From: Acidobacteriota bacterium
GTDB taxonomy: Bacteria > Acidobacteriota > Vicinamibacteria > Vicinamibacterales > CAVVIG01
Direction: 5' to 3'
Length of the DNA: 54,985 bases
Assembly: GCA_003222395.1 (NCBI GenBank)
Contig: QHWB01000067.1
Span: forward strand, 1 to 54,985
Shown here: piece by piece, positions 9,343-18,216 of the stretch
Layout of the letters: every line of letters starts with the position of its first letter
How positions within the stretch are numbered: the stretch's first letter is position 1
Notes under the pieces: generated by a model
Databases searched by the model: none
What the model was told of the DNA's origin: nothing
What the model saw: the letters and a program-made list of their open reading frames with translations, nothing else
Made by a program: the position numbers and the translations under genes

Positions 9343-9498
9343 GAGCGGGGGTGGGGCCCCGCGAGCAGTGGAAAAGGCGAGCGGCGACAGGCGCGTGGCA
9401 GCCTTGAGCCCGAGCGAGCGCGAATGCGCGAGTGAGAGCGCCTGGAGTGGGGCCCAGGCGCAGTGAAAAATGTGGGGCCCCGCGCGCAAAGTAAGAAA
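9343..9498. repeat. GGGGCCCC-type repeat block between parB and selD
   Basis: This gap is filled by a low-complexity element built around GTGGGGCCCCGCG, seen near 9351-9363 and 9472-9484, with a related GTGGGGCCCAGGCG at 9458-9471. The first unit (9347-9368) is identical over 22 bp to a stretch inside atpG (14904-14925). The last unit and its tail (CAAAGTAAGAAAATGAC) recur almost unchanged before atpH (11937-11968). In both places the element ends at the start codon of the next gene. Confidence 0.75.
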
Positions 9499-10551
9499 AT
9501 GACGATGCACAAGCGTCTGACCCAGATGGTCGCCTGCGCCGGTTGAGCGAGCAAACTCGCCGCAGGCGAGCTCGCTCAGGTGCTGAGCGCCATCCCACCC
9601 ACGACCGACGACCGCGTCCTCGTCGACTTCAGGACCGCGGACGATGCGGGTGTGTTCGCGTGGGAGAGCGGACCGGCGCTCGTGCAGACCGTCGACTTCT
9701 TCACGCCGATCGTCGACGACCCGTACATCTACGGCGAGATCGCCGCGGCCAACGCCGTCAGCGACATCTACGCGATGGGCGGCCGGCCGCTGACCGCGCT
9801 CGCGATCGCCGCGTTCCCGAAAGAGGGCCTCGAGTCCGGGACCATCCGCGAAATCTTTCGCGGCGGATTCGACAAGCTGCGCGAAGCGGGCGTCGCGCTG
9901 CTTGGCGGCCACACCGTCCAGGATCAGGAAATCAAATTCGGGTACGCCGTCACCGGATCGATCGATCCCGCGCGGATTCTCACCAACGGCGGCGCGCGCC
10001 CCGGCGACGTTCTGTTCCTCACCAAGCCGCTCGGCACCGGCATCGTCGGAACGGCCATCAAATTCGATCGCGCGGCGCCTCCGCTCGCCGACGAAGCCGT
10101 GCGATCGATGCGCACGCTGAACCGCGCGGCGGCCGACGCGATTCACAAGCTGCCGGCGGACGCCGTGCACGCGTGCACCGATATCACCGGATTCGGGCTT
10201 GCCGGTCACGCGACGGAGATGGCGCGCGCGAGCGGCGCGACGCTCGTCGTCGACGCCGCCTGTGTGCCGCTCTTCACCGGCGTGCTCGACATCGCGAGCC
10301 GCAATCGATCCGGCGGCCTCGGAACGAACCAGGACCATTTCGCCGGCGCCGTTCGCGTCGAGCCGGGCGTCGCGGCGGAGTTCGAGTGGCTGCTGTACGA
10401 CCCGCAAACCTCAGGCGGACTGTTGATTGCGTCGGCGGCCGATGCCGCCGACGCAGTGGCAGCCGCGCTCGCGGAAGCCGGCGTGCCGCCGCGACGAATT
10501 GGCGTCGTCGAGTCTCCCGTTGCCGGCATTCACGTCATCGTGCGCCCCTGA
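9499..10551 (+). CDS. selD: Selenide, water dikinase SelD, a selenoprotein with in-frame UGA (Sec)
   Basis: From 9580 the frame is clearly SelD: FRTADDAGVFAW, VQTVDFFTPIVDDPYIYG, AAANAVSDIYAMGG, GGHTVQD, TDITGFGLAGHA and DPQTSGGLL. The family N-terminus with its catalytic residue is missing from that open frame. Upstream in the same frame, from ATG 9499, the sequence reads MTMHKRLTQMVACAG, then TGA (9544-9546), then ASKLAAGELAQVL. This aligns with E. coli SelD RLTQYSHGAGCGCK, so UGA falls exactly at catalytic Cys17 and is read as selenocysteine. The conserved Lys is kept, and the second Cys is Ser. Reading through gives 350 residues, the normal length. SelD makes selenophosphate from selenide and ATP for Sec-tRNA synthesis. 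Confidence 0.93.
9544..9578 (+). promoter_or_regulatory. Bacterial SECIS-like hairpin of selD
   Basis: The UGA itself opens a stem. TGAGCGAG (9544-9551) pairs perfectly with CTCGCTCA (9571-9578). After a 4-nt bulge (CAAA) an upper stem CTCGCC (9556-9561) pairs with GGCGAG (9565-9570), closing a 3-nt loop GCA that begins with G. Bacterial SECIS elements sit immediately 3' of the UGA with a G in a small apical loop about 11-15 nt away; here the distance is 15 nt. The structure would recruit SelB for selenocysteine insertion. Confidence 0.85.
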
Positions 10552-10581
10552 TGCGGGCCCTGCCAATCGAGACCGTCATGA

Positions 10582-10675
10582 CGTGCCATGAGAATCACGA
10601 AAACGCGAAAATCACGACACGAGCTCAGGCTTTCGTGCTTTTCGTGGTTTCGCATGCTTCGTGGCGAAATTGCCG
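10582..10675. repeat. CACGAAAA-type inverted repeat between selD and the ATP synthase genes
   Basis: The left arm holds CACGAAAACGCGAAAATCACG (partly shown as CACGAAAACGCG), and the right arm holds TTTCGTGCTTTTCGTGGTTT and TTCGTGG. The two arms are approximate reverse complements around a short centre (CACGAGCTCAGG), so the transcript could fold into a long imperfect hairpin. No coding sequence is seen in the 194-bp gap. The element may act as a transcription end for selD, but there is no T-tract. Confidence 0.6.
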
Positions 10676-10745
10676 ACTGAGTCCGCGAACGCGTTCCGCG
10701 CGTGCGCTTGTCCTGCTTTGTCGCGGAATGGTATAAACCTTTGAT

Positions 10746-11171
10746 TTGATACCCGACCTCTCCGTCTTCTGGATCATCGCTTTCGTCCTTACGCTTTCCG
10801 TCATCCTCGATCGGCTGCTGCTGCGGCCAATCACCCGTGTGATGCAGGAGCGTGAAGGCGCCATCCGCTCGGCGCGCGACCTCGCCGAATCGAGCCGCGA
10901 GAAAGCGCAGGCGGCGGCCGACGAGTTCGAAGCGAAGACACGCGCCGCTCGCGCGGACGTCTACCGGCAGATGGACGAGAAGCGCCGCTCCGCGCTGGAG
11001 CGGCGCGCCGAGCTGGTCGCAGCCACGCGCAGCGAGATCGAGAAGACGATGAAGGACGCGACCGCGCGCGTGCAGGCGCAGGCCTCCGTCGCGCGCGCGC
11101 AGATCGATCGCGATGCCGACAGCCTCGCCGCCACCATTGTCGAGCGCGTGCTCGGCCGGAAAGCTTCCTAA
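10746..11171 (+). CDS. F1Fo ATP synthase subunit b' (first b-type subunit)
   Basis: The 141-residue protein has one N-terminal membrane segment (FWIIAFVLTLSVILDRLLLRPI, about residues 8-28, cited in part) followed by a long charged coiled coil rich in Ala, Glu and Arg. This is the plan of b/b' stator stalk subunits linking Fo to F1. Translation begins at TTG 10746, with ATACCCGAC following. Two consecutive b-type genes (this one and the next) form a b/b' pair before the delta subunit gene, an order known from several phyla. It ends 15 bp before the next gene. Confidence 0.85.
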   Translation: MIPDLSVFWIIAFVLTLSVILDRLLLRPITRVMQEREGAIRSARDLAESSREKAQAAADEFEAKTRAARADVYRQMDEKRRSALERRAELVAATRSEIEKTMKDATARVQAQASVARAQIDRDADSLAATIVERVLGRKAS

Positions 11172-11186
11172 AAGGCGGCTTGTGAA

Positions 11187-11795
11187 ATGCGCCACAAGCT
11201 TCTCCATGCGCTCGCCGTCCTGCTGCTTGCGTCGTGGGCGATCGGCACGCCGGTCCGCGCGCTGGCGCAGGAGCCGCAGGCGGCGCATGAGACGCCCGGC
11301 GCCGGGGAGCATCAGGGACGCGGCGCCATCGACACCGTCGCGCGCCTGGTGAACTTCGCGATCCTCGCCGGCACGTTGTGGTACTTCCTGCGCTCGCCGA
11401 TCGCGAAGTACCTCGCCGATCGCGGCACCCAGATTCGCAGCGACCTGGTGAACGCCGCCGAGCTGAAGCAGACCGCGGCTGCAGCGATCGAAGAGATCGA
11501 TCGCAAGCTGAAGGCGCTGCCGGCGGAGCTCGAGGCGCTTCGCGCGCAGGGGGCGCAGGACATCGCGACCGAGGAAGCGCGCATCCGCGCCGCCGCGGCC
11601 GCCGAGCGCGAACGGCTGCTCGAGCAGGCGCGCCGCGAGATCGACCTGCAGGTGAAGGTGGCCGAGCGCGAGCTCGTGATGCACGCCGCCGACCTCGCCG
11701 TCGGCGTCGCATCGGAACGGATCAGGAAGAACATCACCGACGACGATCAGCGAAGGCTGCTCGATCGATACGTGCAGCAACTGAAAGCAGACTGA
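11187..11795 (+). CDS. atpF: F1Fo ATP synthase subunit b
   Basis: The 202-residue protein has an N-terminal signal-like segment (residues 1-27, ending RALAQ), then a membrane segment LVNFAILAGTLWYFLRSPIA (about 54-73) and a long coiled coil ending ITDDDQRRLLDRYV. This is a stator-stalk b subunit with an extra signal-like N-terminus, which is common in Acidobacteria-type b subunits. The last 25 codons and the downstream flank are tandemly duplicated with an 81-bp period. Only the first copy is in frame with the gene. Confidence 0.88.
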   Translation: MRHKLLHALAVLLLASWAIGTPVRALAQEPQAAHETPGAGEHQGRGAIDTVARLVNFAILAGTLWYFLRSPIAKYLADRGTQIRSDLVNAAELKQTAAAAIEEIDRKLKALPAELEALRAQGAQDIATEEARIRAAAAAERERLLEQARREIDLQVKVAERELVMHAADLAVGVASERIRKNITDDDQRRLLDRYVQQLKAD

Positions 11796-11907
11796 GCGAG
11801 CAACGTTGCCATTACCGCGGCGAGCCACGAAGCGAGGCTGCTCGATCGATACGTGCAGCGACCGAAAGCAGATTGAGCAAACAACGTTGCCATTACCGCG
11901 GCGAGCC
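11753..11907 (+). repeat. 81-bp-period tandem duplication of the atpF 3' end
   Basis: The stretch 11753-11826, which includes the last atpF codons and the stop, recurs at 11834-11907 with 6 differences in 74 bp. Both copies contain GCTGCTCGATCGATACGTGC, then GAAAGCAGA and CAACGTTGCCATTACCGCGG. The second copy is non-coding debris between atpF and atpH and ends beside a GGGGCCCC-type repeat. Confidence 0.85.
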
Positions 11908-11927
11908 GAGGGGCGAGCCGCGACAGG

Positions 11928-11962
11928 TGCGCGGGGGTGGGGCCCCGCGCACAAAATAAGAA
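11928..11962. repeat. GGGGCCCC-type repeat ending at the atpH start codon
   Basis: GGTGGGGCCCCGCGCACAAA (11936-11955) is followed by ATAAGAA and the atpH ATG. The same block precedes selD (GTGGGGCCCCGCGCGCAAAG, then TAAGAAAATGAC). The repeat therefore supplies the sequence immediately 5' of the start codon in both genes. It has no strong Shine-Dalgarno sequence. Confidence 0.7.
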
Positions 11963-12511
11963 ATGACTAACAAAACAGCCGCGACCAGATATGCACGCGC
12001 GCTCCTCGACGTCGGCGTCAAGGAGAAAGCGGACCTCGAACAGGTCGAGCAGGAGCTCGCGCAATTCGTCGACCTCTTCAAGCAGAATCCGCTGCTCGAG
12101 AAAGTGCTGCTCAATCCCGCCGTGCCGGTGCCGCGCAAGCGCGCGGCGGTGGCCGAGCTCGTGGCGCGCGCGAAGCCGGCGGGCATCGTCGGCAAGCTGC
12201 TGACGCTGCTGGCCGACCGCGATCGGCTGGTGCTGCTGCCGGATCTCGTCGCGTCGTATCGCGAGCGGCTGCTCGACTACCGCAAGATCGTGCGCGCCGA
12301 AGTGACGACCGCGGCGCCGCTCGGAGGCGATCGCGCGAAGGCGCTCGAGAGCAGCCTCGCGCGCGTCACGGGGCGAAGCGTCGTGCTCGACACGCGCGTC
12401 GACGCGTCGATTATCGGCGGCGTCGTCGCGCGCGTCGGCAGCACCGTCTACGACGGCAGCGTCACGCGTCAGCTGGAAAAGATCAAGGAACGACTGGTGG
12501 AAGGCGTCTGA
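11963..12511 (+). CDS. atpH: F1Fo ATP synthase subunit delta
   Basis: The 182-residue protein begins MTNKTAATRYARALLDVGVK, the typical delta/OSCP start. It has a helical N-terminal domain and the C-terminal region VDASIIGGVVARVGSTVYDG, then SVTRQLEKIKERL, which contacts the b stalk. Length is normal for the family (about 175-185). It connects the peripheral stalk to the top of the alpha3beta3 ring. The gene lies between atpF and atpA, separated from atpA by an inverted heptamer-repeat block. Confidence 0.95.
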   Translation: MTNKTAATRYARALLDVGVKEKADLEQVEQELAQFVDLFKQNPLLEKVLLNPAVPVPRKRAAVAELVARAKPAGIVGKLLTLLADRDRLVLLPDLVASYRERLLDYRKIVRAEVTTAAPLGGDRAKALESSLARVTGRSVVLDTRVDASIIGGVVARVGSTVYDGSVTRQLEKIKERLVEGV

Positions 12512-12617
12512 GTCGGGATTTGGGATTCGGGATTCGGGATTCGCCGACATTCGTCTGACTGGATTCGCTTCGAACGAATTACGCCAAATCCCGAATCCCA
12601 AATCCCGAATCCCGACT
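12511..12617. repeat. Inverted GGGATTC heptamer block between atpH and atpA
   Basis: The left arm (12511-12544) has repeated GGGATTC/GGGATTT units and the right arm (12584-12617) repeated GAATCCC/AAATCCC units. The outermost bases AGTCGGGATT and AATCCCGACT are perfect inverses. A 39-bp non-repetitive core lies between the arms. The RNA or DNA strand could fold into a stem of about 30 bp. The block begins at the atpH stop and ends 13 bp before atpA. The heptamer recurs in four further blocks, all of them inside coding sequence. Confidence 0.85.
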
Positions 12618-12630
12618 GGATCGAATAAGC

Positions 12631-14157
12631 ATGGACATCAAGGCTGAAGAAATTTCCAAGATCATCCGCGAGCAGATTGGCAGCTTCGCCGTCGACGTCG
12701 ATGTCGCCGAAGTCGGCAGCATCATCTCCATCGGCGACGGCATCGCGCGCGTGCACGGGGTCGAGAACGCGATGGCGGGCGAGATGCTCGAGTTCCCGCA
12801 CGGCGTGTTCGGCATCGCGCTGAACCTCGAGGAGGAGAGCGTCGGCGCGGTGCTCCTCGGCGAGTTCACCGAGATCAAGGAAGGCGATCCGGTGAAGCGC
12901 ACGGGCCGCATCATCTCGGTGCCGGTCGGCGAAGAGATGCTCGGCCGCGTCGTCAACGCGCTGGGACAGCCGGTCGACGGCAAGGGACCGATCGTCTCCA
13001 AGCAGTTCGCGCCGATCGAGCGTCTGGCGCCCGGCGTCGTCGATCGCCAGCCGGTGAAGGAGCCGCTGCAGACCGGCCTGAAAGCCATCGACGCCATGGT
13101 GCCGATCGGGCGCGGTCAGCGCGAGCTGATCATCGGCGACCGACAGACCGGCAAGACCGCCGTCGCGATCGACGCGATCCTCAACCAGAAGGACAGCGGC
13201 GTCGTCTGCATCTACAGCGCGATCGGGCAGAAGCAGTCGACGATCGCGCAGGTCGTGAAGACGCTCGAGGACAACGACGCGATGCGCTACTCGATCGTCG
13301 TCGCCGCCGCGGCGGCCGACCCGGCGCCGCTGCTCTACATCAGCCCGTACTCGGCGTGCGTGATGGGCGAGTACTTCCGCGACAGCAACCGCCACGCGCT
13401 GTGCGTCTACGACGACCTCTCCAAGCACGCGCAGGCGTATCGCGAGATCTCGCTGCTGCTGCGGCGGCCGCCGGGGCGCGAGGCGTACCCGGGCGACGTC
13501 TTCTATCTCCACTCGCGTCTGCTCGAGCGCGCGGCGAAACTGAACAACGACCACGGCGGCGGCTCCTTGACGGCGCTGCCGATCATCGAGACGCAGGCGG
13601 GCGACCTCTCCGCGTACATTCCGACCAACGTCATCTCGATTACCGACGGCCAGATCTTCCTCGAGTCGGACCTGTTCAATCAGGGCGTCCGGCCGGCCAT
13701 CAACGTCGGCAACTCGGTGTCGCGCGTCGGCGGGTCGGCGCAGATCAAGGCGATGCGCCAGGTGGCCGGCACGCTGCGGCTCGACCTCGCGCAGTACCGC
13801 GAGCTGGCGGCGTTCGCGCAGTTCGGCAGCGATCTCGACAAGGCGACGCAGGCGCAGCTCAATCGCGGGGCGCGACTCGTCGAGATCCTCAAGCAGCCGC
13901 AGTACGAGCCGGTGCCGGTCGAGCGCCAGGTCGCCATCATCTTTGCCGGTACGAACGGCTATCTGGACAACATCGCGGTATCCGAACTGCGCACGTTCGA
14001 GACGGAGCTGTACAAGTTCATCGAAACGCGCCATCCGCAGCTGTTCCCGGCCGTCGCGGAGAAGAAGCAGCTCGACGATCAGCTGAAGGGTGCGCTGGAT
14101 GCCGCGGTGAAAGAATTCGCGGGCGATTTCGCTACGCGAAGAGCCGCTGCGGCCTAG
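12631..14157 (+). CDS. atpA: F1Fo ATP synthase subunit alpha
   Basis: The 508-residue protein starts [16 protein letters not shown] and carries the P loop GDRQTGKT (about residue 170), the [10 protein letters not shown] segment and the alpha-subunit signature [17 protein letters not shown]. It forms the non-catalytic nucleotide sites of the F1 hexamer. Length is as expected. It follows the heptamer block after atpH and is 71 bp upstream of atpG. Confidence 0.97.
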   Translation: MDIKAEEISKIIREQIGSFAVDVDVAEVGSIISIGDGIARVHGVENAMAGEMLEFPHGVFGIALNLEEESVGAVLLGEFTEIKEGDPVKRTGRIISVPVGEEMLGRVVNALGQPVDGKGPIVSKQFAPIERLAPGVVDRQPVKEPLQTGLKAIDAMVPIGRGQRELIIGDRQTGKTAVAIDAILNQKDSGVVCIYSAIGQKQSTIAQVVKTLEDNDAMRYSIVVAAAAADPAPLLYISPYSACVMGEYFRDSNRHALCVYDDLSKHAQAYREISLLLRRPPGREAYPGDVFYLHSRLLERAAKLNNDHGGGSLTALPIIETQAGDLSAYIPTNVISITDGQIFLESDLFNQGVRPAINVGNSVSRVGGSAQIKAMRQVAGTLRLDLAQYRELAAFAQFGSDLDKATQAQLNRGARLVEILKQPQYEPVPVERQVAIIFAGTNGYLDNIAVSELRTFETELYKFIETRHPQLFPAVAEKKQLDDQLKGALDAAVKEFAGDFATRRAAAA

Positions 14158-14228
14158 GCAAGAACGGTGCTAAAAGCAGGCAGGCGTTTGATGAGCGCCG
14201 AGCGGCCGAAGGCCGCGAGGTATGACTG

Positions 14229-15239
14229 ATGCCATCACTGATTGACCTCCGGCGCCGCATCCGCGCGGTGAAGAACACGCAGCAGATCACCAAGGCGATG
14301 AAGATGGTCGCCGCGTCGAAGCTGCGCCGCGCGCAGGAGCGCATCGTGAACGCGCGCCCCTACGCGGTGCAGATGCAGCGCGTGCTGAGCAGCGTCGCCA
14401 CGCGCGTCGACCCGTCGATCCATCCGCTGCTCATCGTGCGCGAGCGCGGCCCCGAATCGAAGACGCTCGTCGTCGTGGTGACCGCCGACAAGGGACTCTG
14501 CGGCAGCTTCAACACGAACGTGATCAAGGCGGCCGGCGCCTTCATCGCCCAGACGACCGAGCAGTGCCGGCTGGGACTCGTCGGCCGCAAGGGGCGCGAT
14601 TTCTTCGGCCGCCGCGGCTTCGCCGTCATGTTCGAGCAGATCGGCATCTTCCAGAAGCTGCGGTATCAGGACGCGCAGACGATCGCGCAGCTCGCGATCG
14701 ATGCCTTCACGTCGGGCGACGCCGACCGCGTGATGCTGACCTACAACGAGTTCAAATCGGTCATGTCTCAGCGCGTCGTCGTCGATCAGCTGCTGCCGAT
14801 CGCGCGCGCGGAGATCGATGACACATCTATGACGGCGACGGCAGCGGAGCGGGGCGAGCGCCTGCGGCCGGCGCCGAGCGAGCAATCGCGAGGCGCCGCG
14901 AGTGGGGGTGGGGCCCCGCGAGCAGGAGATGAAGCGGCCCCCGCGGAGCGAGACCGGGGGGCAGGGGCCCCCGGAGTAAACAATGTCGACTATCTGTACG
15001 AGCCGTCGGCGCAGGAGATTTTCAATCAGCTCCTGCCGCGCTACATCGAGGTCCAGATCTACCGCGCGCTGCTCGAATCGAACGCCGCGTTCTTCGCCGC
15101 GCAGATGACGGCGATGGACACCGCGACGAAGAATTCGGCGGAGATGATCGCGGACCTGACGCTCTACATGAACAAAGTGCGGCAGGCCGCAATCACGCGC
15201 GAGATCATCGAGGTGGTGTCGGGCGCCGAGGCGCTTTAG
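14229..15239 (+). CDS. atpG: F1Fo ATP synthase subunit gamma with a repeat-derived insertion
   Basis: The N-terminus (MPSLIDLRRRIRAVKNTQQI, TKAMKMVAASKLRRAQ) and C-terminus (DYLYEPSAQEIFNQLLPRYI, then MTAMDTATKNSAEMI) are classical gamma subunit helices that form the rotor shaft. Length is 336 residues against about 285-300 in most species. The excess is a block of about 50 residues (about 200-250) rich in Gly, Ala, Arg and Glu just before DYLYEP, a position that is variable in the family. It is encoded by GGGGCCCC-type repeat DNA like that before selD. The frame stays open, so the gene appears functional. Confidence 0.95.
   Translation: MPSLIDLRRRIRAVKNTQQITKAMKMVAASKLRRAQERIVNARPYAVQMQRVLSSVATRVDPSIHPLLIVRERGPESKTLVVVVTADKGLCGSFNTNVIKAAGAFIAQTTEQCRLGLVGRKGRDFFGRRGFAVMFEQIGIFQKLRYQDAQTIAQLAIDAFTSGDADRVMLTYNEFKSVMSQRVVVDQLLPIARAEIDDTSMTATAAERGERLRPAPSEQSRGAASGGGAPRAGDEAAPAERDRGAGAPGVNNVDYLYEPSAQEIFNQLLPRYIEVQIYRALLESNAAFFAAQMTAMDTATKNSAEMIADLTLYMNKVRQAAITREIIEVVSGAEAL
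14826..14978 (+). repeat. GGGGCCCC-type repeat inserted in frame in atpG
   Basis: Inside the coding sequence, GTGGGGCCCCGCGAGCAG sits at about 14908-14925. It is part of a 22-bp identity with the block at 9347-9368. The region continues with GCGGCCCCCGCGG and GGGGGGCAGGGGCCCCCGG and ends near TAAACAATG in another frame, echoing the TAAGAAATG tail of the copies before selD and atpH. It encodes the extra residues of the gamma subunit. Confidence 0.75.
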
Positions 15240-16739
<1,500 letters not shown>

Positions 16740-16787
16740 TTATTTCAAGCATCATGTTGATTAACTCAAGCAGCAGGTGACTGACGC

Positions 16788-17210
16788 GTGCCGATTCCCC
16801 CGAATATCCACCTGCAGATCGTGTCGGCCGACCGATCGCTCGTCAGCGAGCAGGTCGACGAGGTGCAGATCCCGGGCGCCGACGGGTACCTCGGCGTCCT
16901 GCCGGGACATACGCCGCTGCTGACGACGCTGCAGGTCGGGCAGTTGTGGTACCGGCAGGGACCGGAGAAGCACTACCTGTCGATCGCGTTCGGGTTCGCG
17001 GAGATTCAACCCGATCGCGTGACGATCCTCGCGCAGATCGCCGAGAAGGCCGACGAGATCGACATCGCGCGCGCGGAGCTGGCGAAGAAGCGCGCCGAAG
17101 AGCGGATGACCCGGCCGACGGTCGACATGGACTTCGAGCGCGCGCGCATCGCGCTGCTGAAGGCGCTCGCCCGGCTGCAGGTCGCGAGTCGCGCTAGAAT
17201 CCGCTCGTAG
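16788..17210 (+). CDS. atpC: F1Fo ATP synthase subunit epsilon
   Basis: The 140-residue protein has the epsilon N-terminal beta-sandwich (LQIVSADRSLVSEQVDEVQI, then PGADGYLGVLPGHTPLLTTL) and a C-terminal helical part with the A-E-x-A-rich pattern (IDIARAELAKKRAEERM). It is the central-stalk regulator of ATP synthase. The start is a GTG. It closes the operon b'-b-delta-alpha-gamma-beta-epsilon. Genes for a, c and AtpI are not in the window. Confidence 0.93.
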   Translation: MPIPPNIHLQIVSADRSLVSEQVDEVQIPGADGYLGVLPGHTPLLTTLQVGQLWYRQGPEKHYLSIAFGFAEIQPDRVTILAQIAEKADEIDIARAELAKKRAEERMTRPTVDMDFERARIALLKALARLQVASRARIRS

Positions 17211-17237
17211 GCGGACCGCCCACGGTCCGCCCGCATC

Positions 17238-18032
17238 TTGCGATCGAATCTCGAGAACCTGATTCGCTACCGGGGGCTGATCGCGAGCCTCGTCGCGCGC
17301 GAGCTGAAGGCGCGCTACCGCGGCTCGGTCCTCGGCTTCGCCTGGTCGCTCATCAACCCGCTGCTGCTGCTGATCATCTACTCGTTCGTCTTCACGACGA
17401 TCATGCCGAACGAGACCGAAGGGGTGAAGCCGTATGCCGTGTTCATGTTCTGCGGCATCCTGCCGTGGAACTGGTTCGCGACGTCGCTCTCCGACGCCGC
17501 CGGGTCGCTCATCGCCGGCGGCAACCTCATAAAGAAGGTGCTGTTCCCGGCCGAAGTGCTGCCGCTCGTGAGCGTGCTGGCCAACATGGTCCACTTCTTC
17601 CTGGCCCTGCCGATCCTGATCGCGTTCCTGCTCGTCTCGGGACGCTATCCCGATCCGCTGGATCTCGTCTGGTTTCCGATCGCGGTTCTCGTGCAGCTGG
17701 TTTTCTCGTCGGCGCTCGCGCTCATGCTCGCCGCTCTGACCGTGCACTTCCGCGACATTCGCGACATCCTGGCGAACGTGCTGATGCTGTGGTTCTTCTC
17801 GACGCCGATCATCTATCCCTGGTTCCAGGCCAACGTGCAGCGGTTCAGATGGCTGTTCAACCTGAACCCGTTCACGCACCTCGCCGTGTCGTATCAGGAG
17901 ATCCTGTTCTTCAACGGACCGCTGGGCCACTGGAAGTGGCTCCTCGCGCTCGGCGCCTTTTCGATCGTGCTGTTCCTCGCGTGCTACTGGCTCTTCGATC
18001 GGCTGCGTGACTCGTTCGCCGAGGTTGTCTGA
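17238..18032 (+). CDS. ABC-2 type polysaccharide exporter, permease subunit (Wzm/TagG-like)
   Basis: The 264-residue membrane protein has about six hydrophobic segments and the family N-terminus LIASLVARELKARYRGSVLGFAWSLINPL, cited as ARELKARYRGSVLGFAWSL. It also has FRDIRDILANVLMLWFFSTP and PFTHLAVSYQ near the end. Such permeases pair with a Wzt/TagH ATPase to export undecaprenyl-linked polysaccharide. The partner ATPase is the next gene, after a repeat block. Translation begins at TTG 17238, shortly after atpC. Confidence 0.9.
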   Translation: MRSNLENLIRYRGLIASLVARELKARYRGSVLGFAWSLINPLLLLIIYSFVFTTIMPNETEGVKPYAVFMFCGILPWNWFATSLSDAAGSLIAGGNLIKKVLFPAEVLPLVSVLANMVHFFLALPILIAFLLVSGRYPDPLDLVWFPIAVLVQLVFSSALALMLAALTVHFRDIRDILANVLMLWFFSTPIIYPWFQANVQRFRWLFNLNPFTHLAVSYQEILFFNGPLGHWKWLLALGAFSIVLFLACYWLFDRLRDSFAEVV

Positions 18033-18210
18033 TGAGGACACAGAGTTACTTGACGACACAGAGGAAATTAGCCACAGAGACACGGATGTACAGAGACGCC
18101 GATCGGCGTTTACCTTCTGCGTGCTCTGCGCTCCATCGTCTCTGGGTCTCTGTGTCTCTGTGGTTGATCGTCTCTGTGTTCTCCGTACACTCCGTGTCGT
18201 ACGTGTCGTA
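18033..18210. repeat. CACAGAG/CTCTGTG inverted repeat between exporter genes
   Basis: The left half holds several CACAGAG units (for example GCCACAGAGACACGG) and the right half the inverse (GTCTCTGTGTCTCTGTGG, GTCTCTGTGTTC). The block fills the 184 bp between the permease and ATPase genes and could form a long imperfect hairpin. It contains open reading frames in several frames that are not gene-like, including an artificial N-terminal extension of the ATPase gene. Confidence 0.75.
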
Positions 18211-18216
18211 CTCCCG

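Noticed and set aside
9580-10551. SelD starting at GTG 9580 as a normal truncated gene
   Set aside because: This drops the catalytic N-terminus, whose conserved RLTQ and Lys residues are present upstream in frame across a UGA with a SECIS-like hairpin.
9543-10736. A 397-residue open frame overlapping selD in another frame
   Set aside because: The product is Arg-rich and unlike any family, while the overlapping frame is an unmistakable SelD.
18007-18216. A 70-residue N-terminal extension of the exporter ATPase
   Set aside because: It is translated CACAGAG repeat DNA; ATG 18217 gives the normal ABC protein start.
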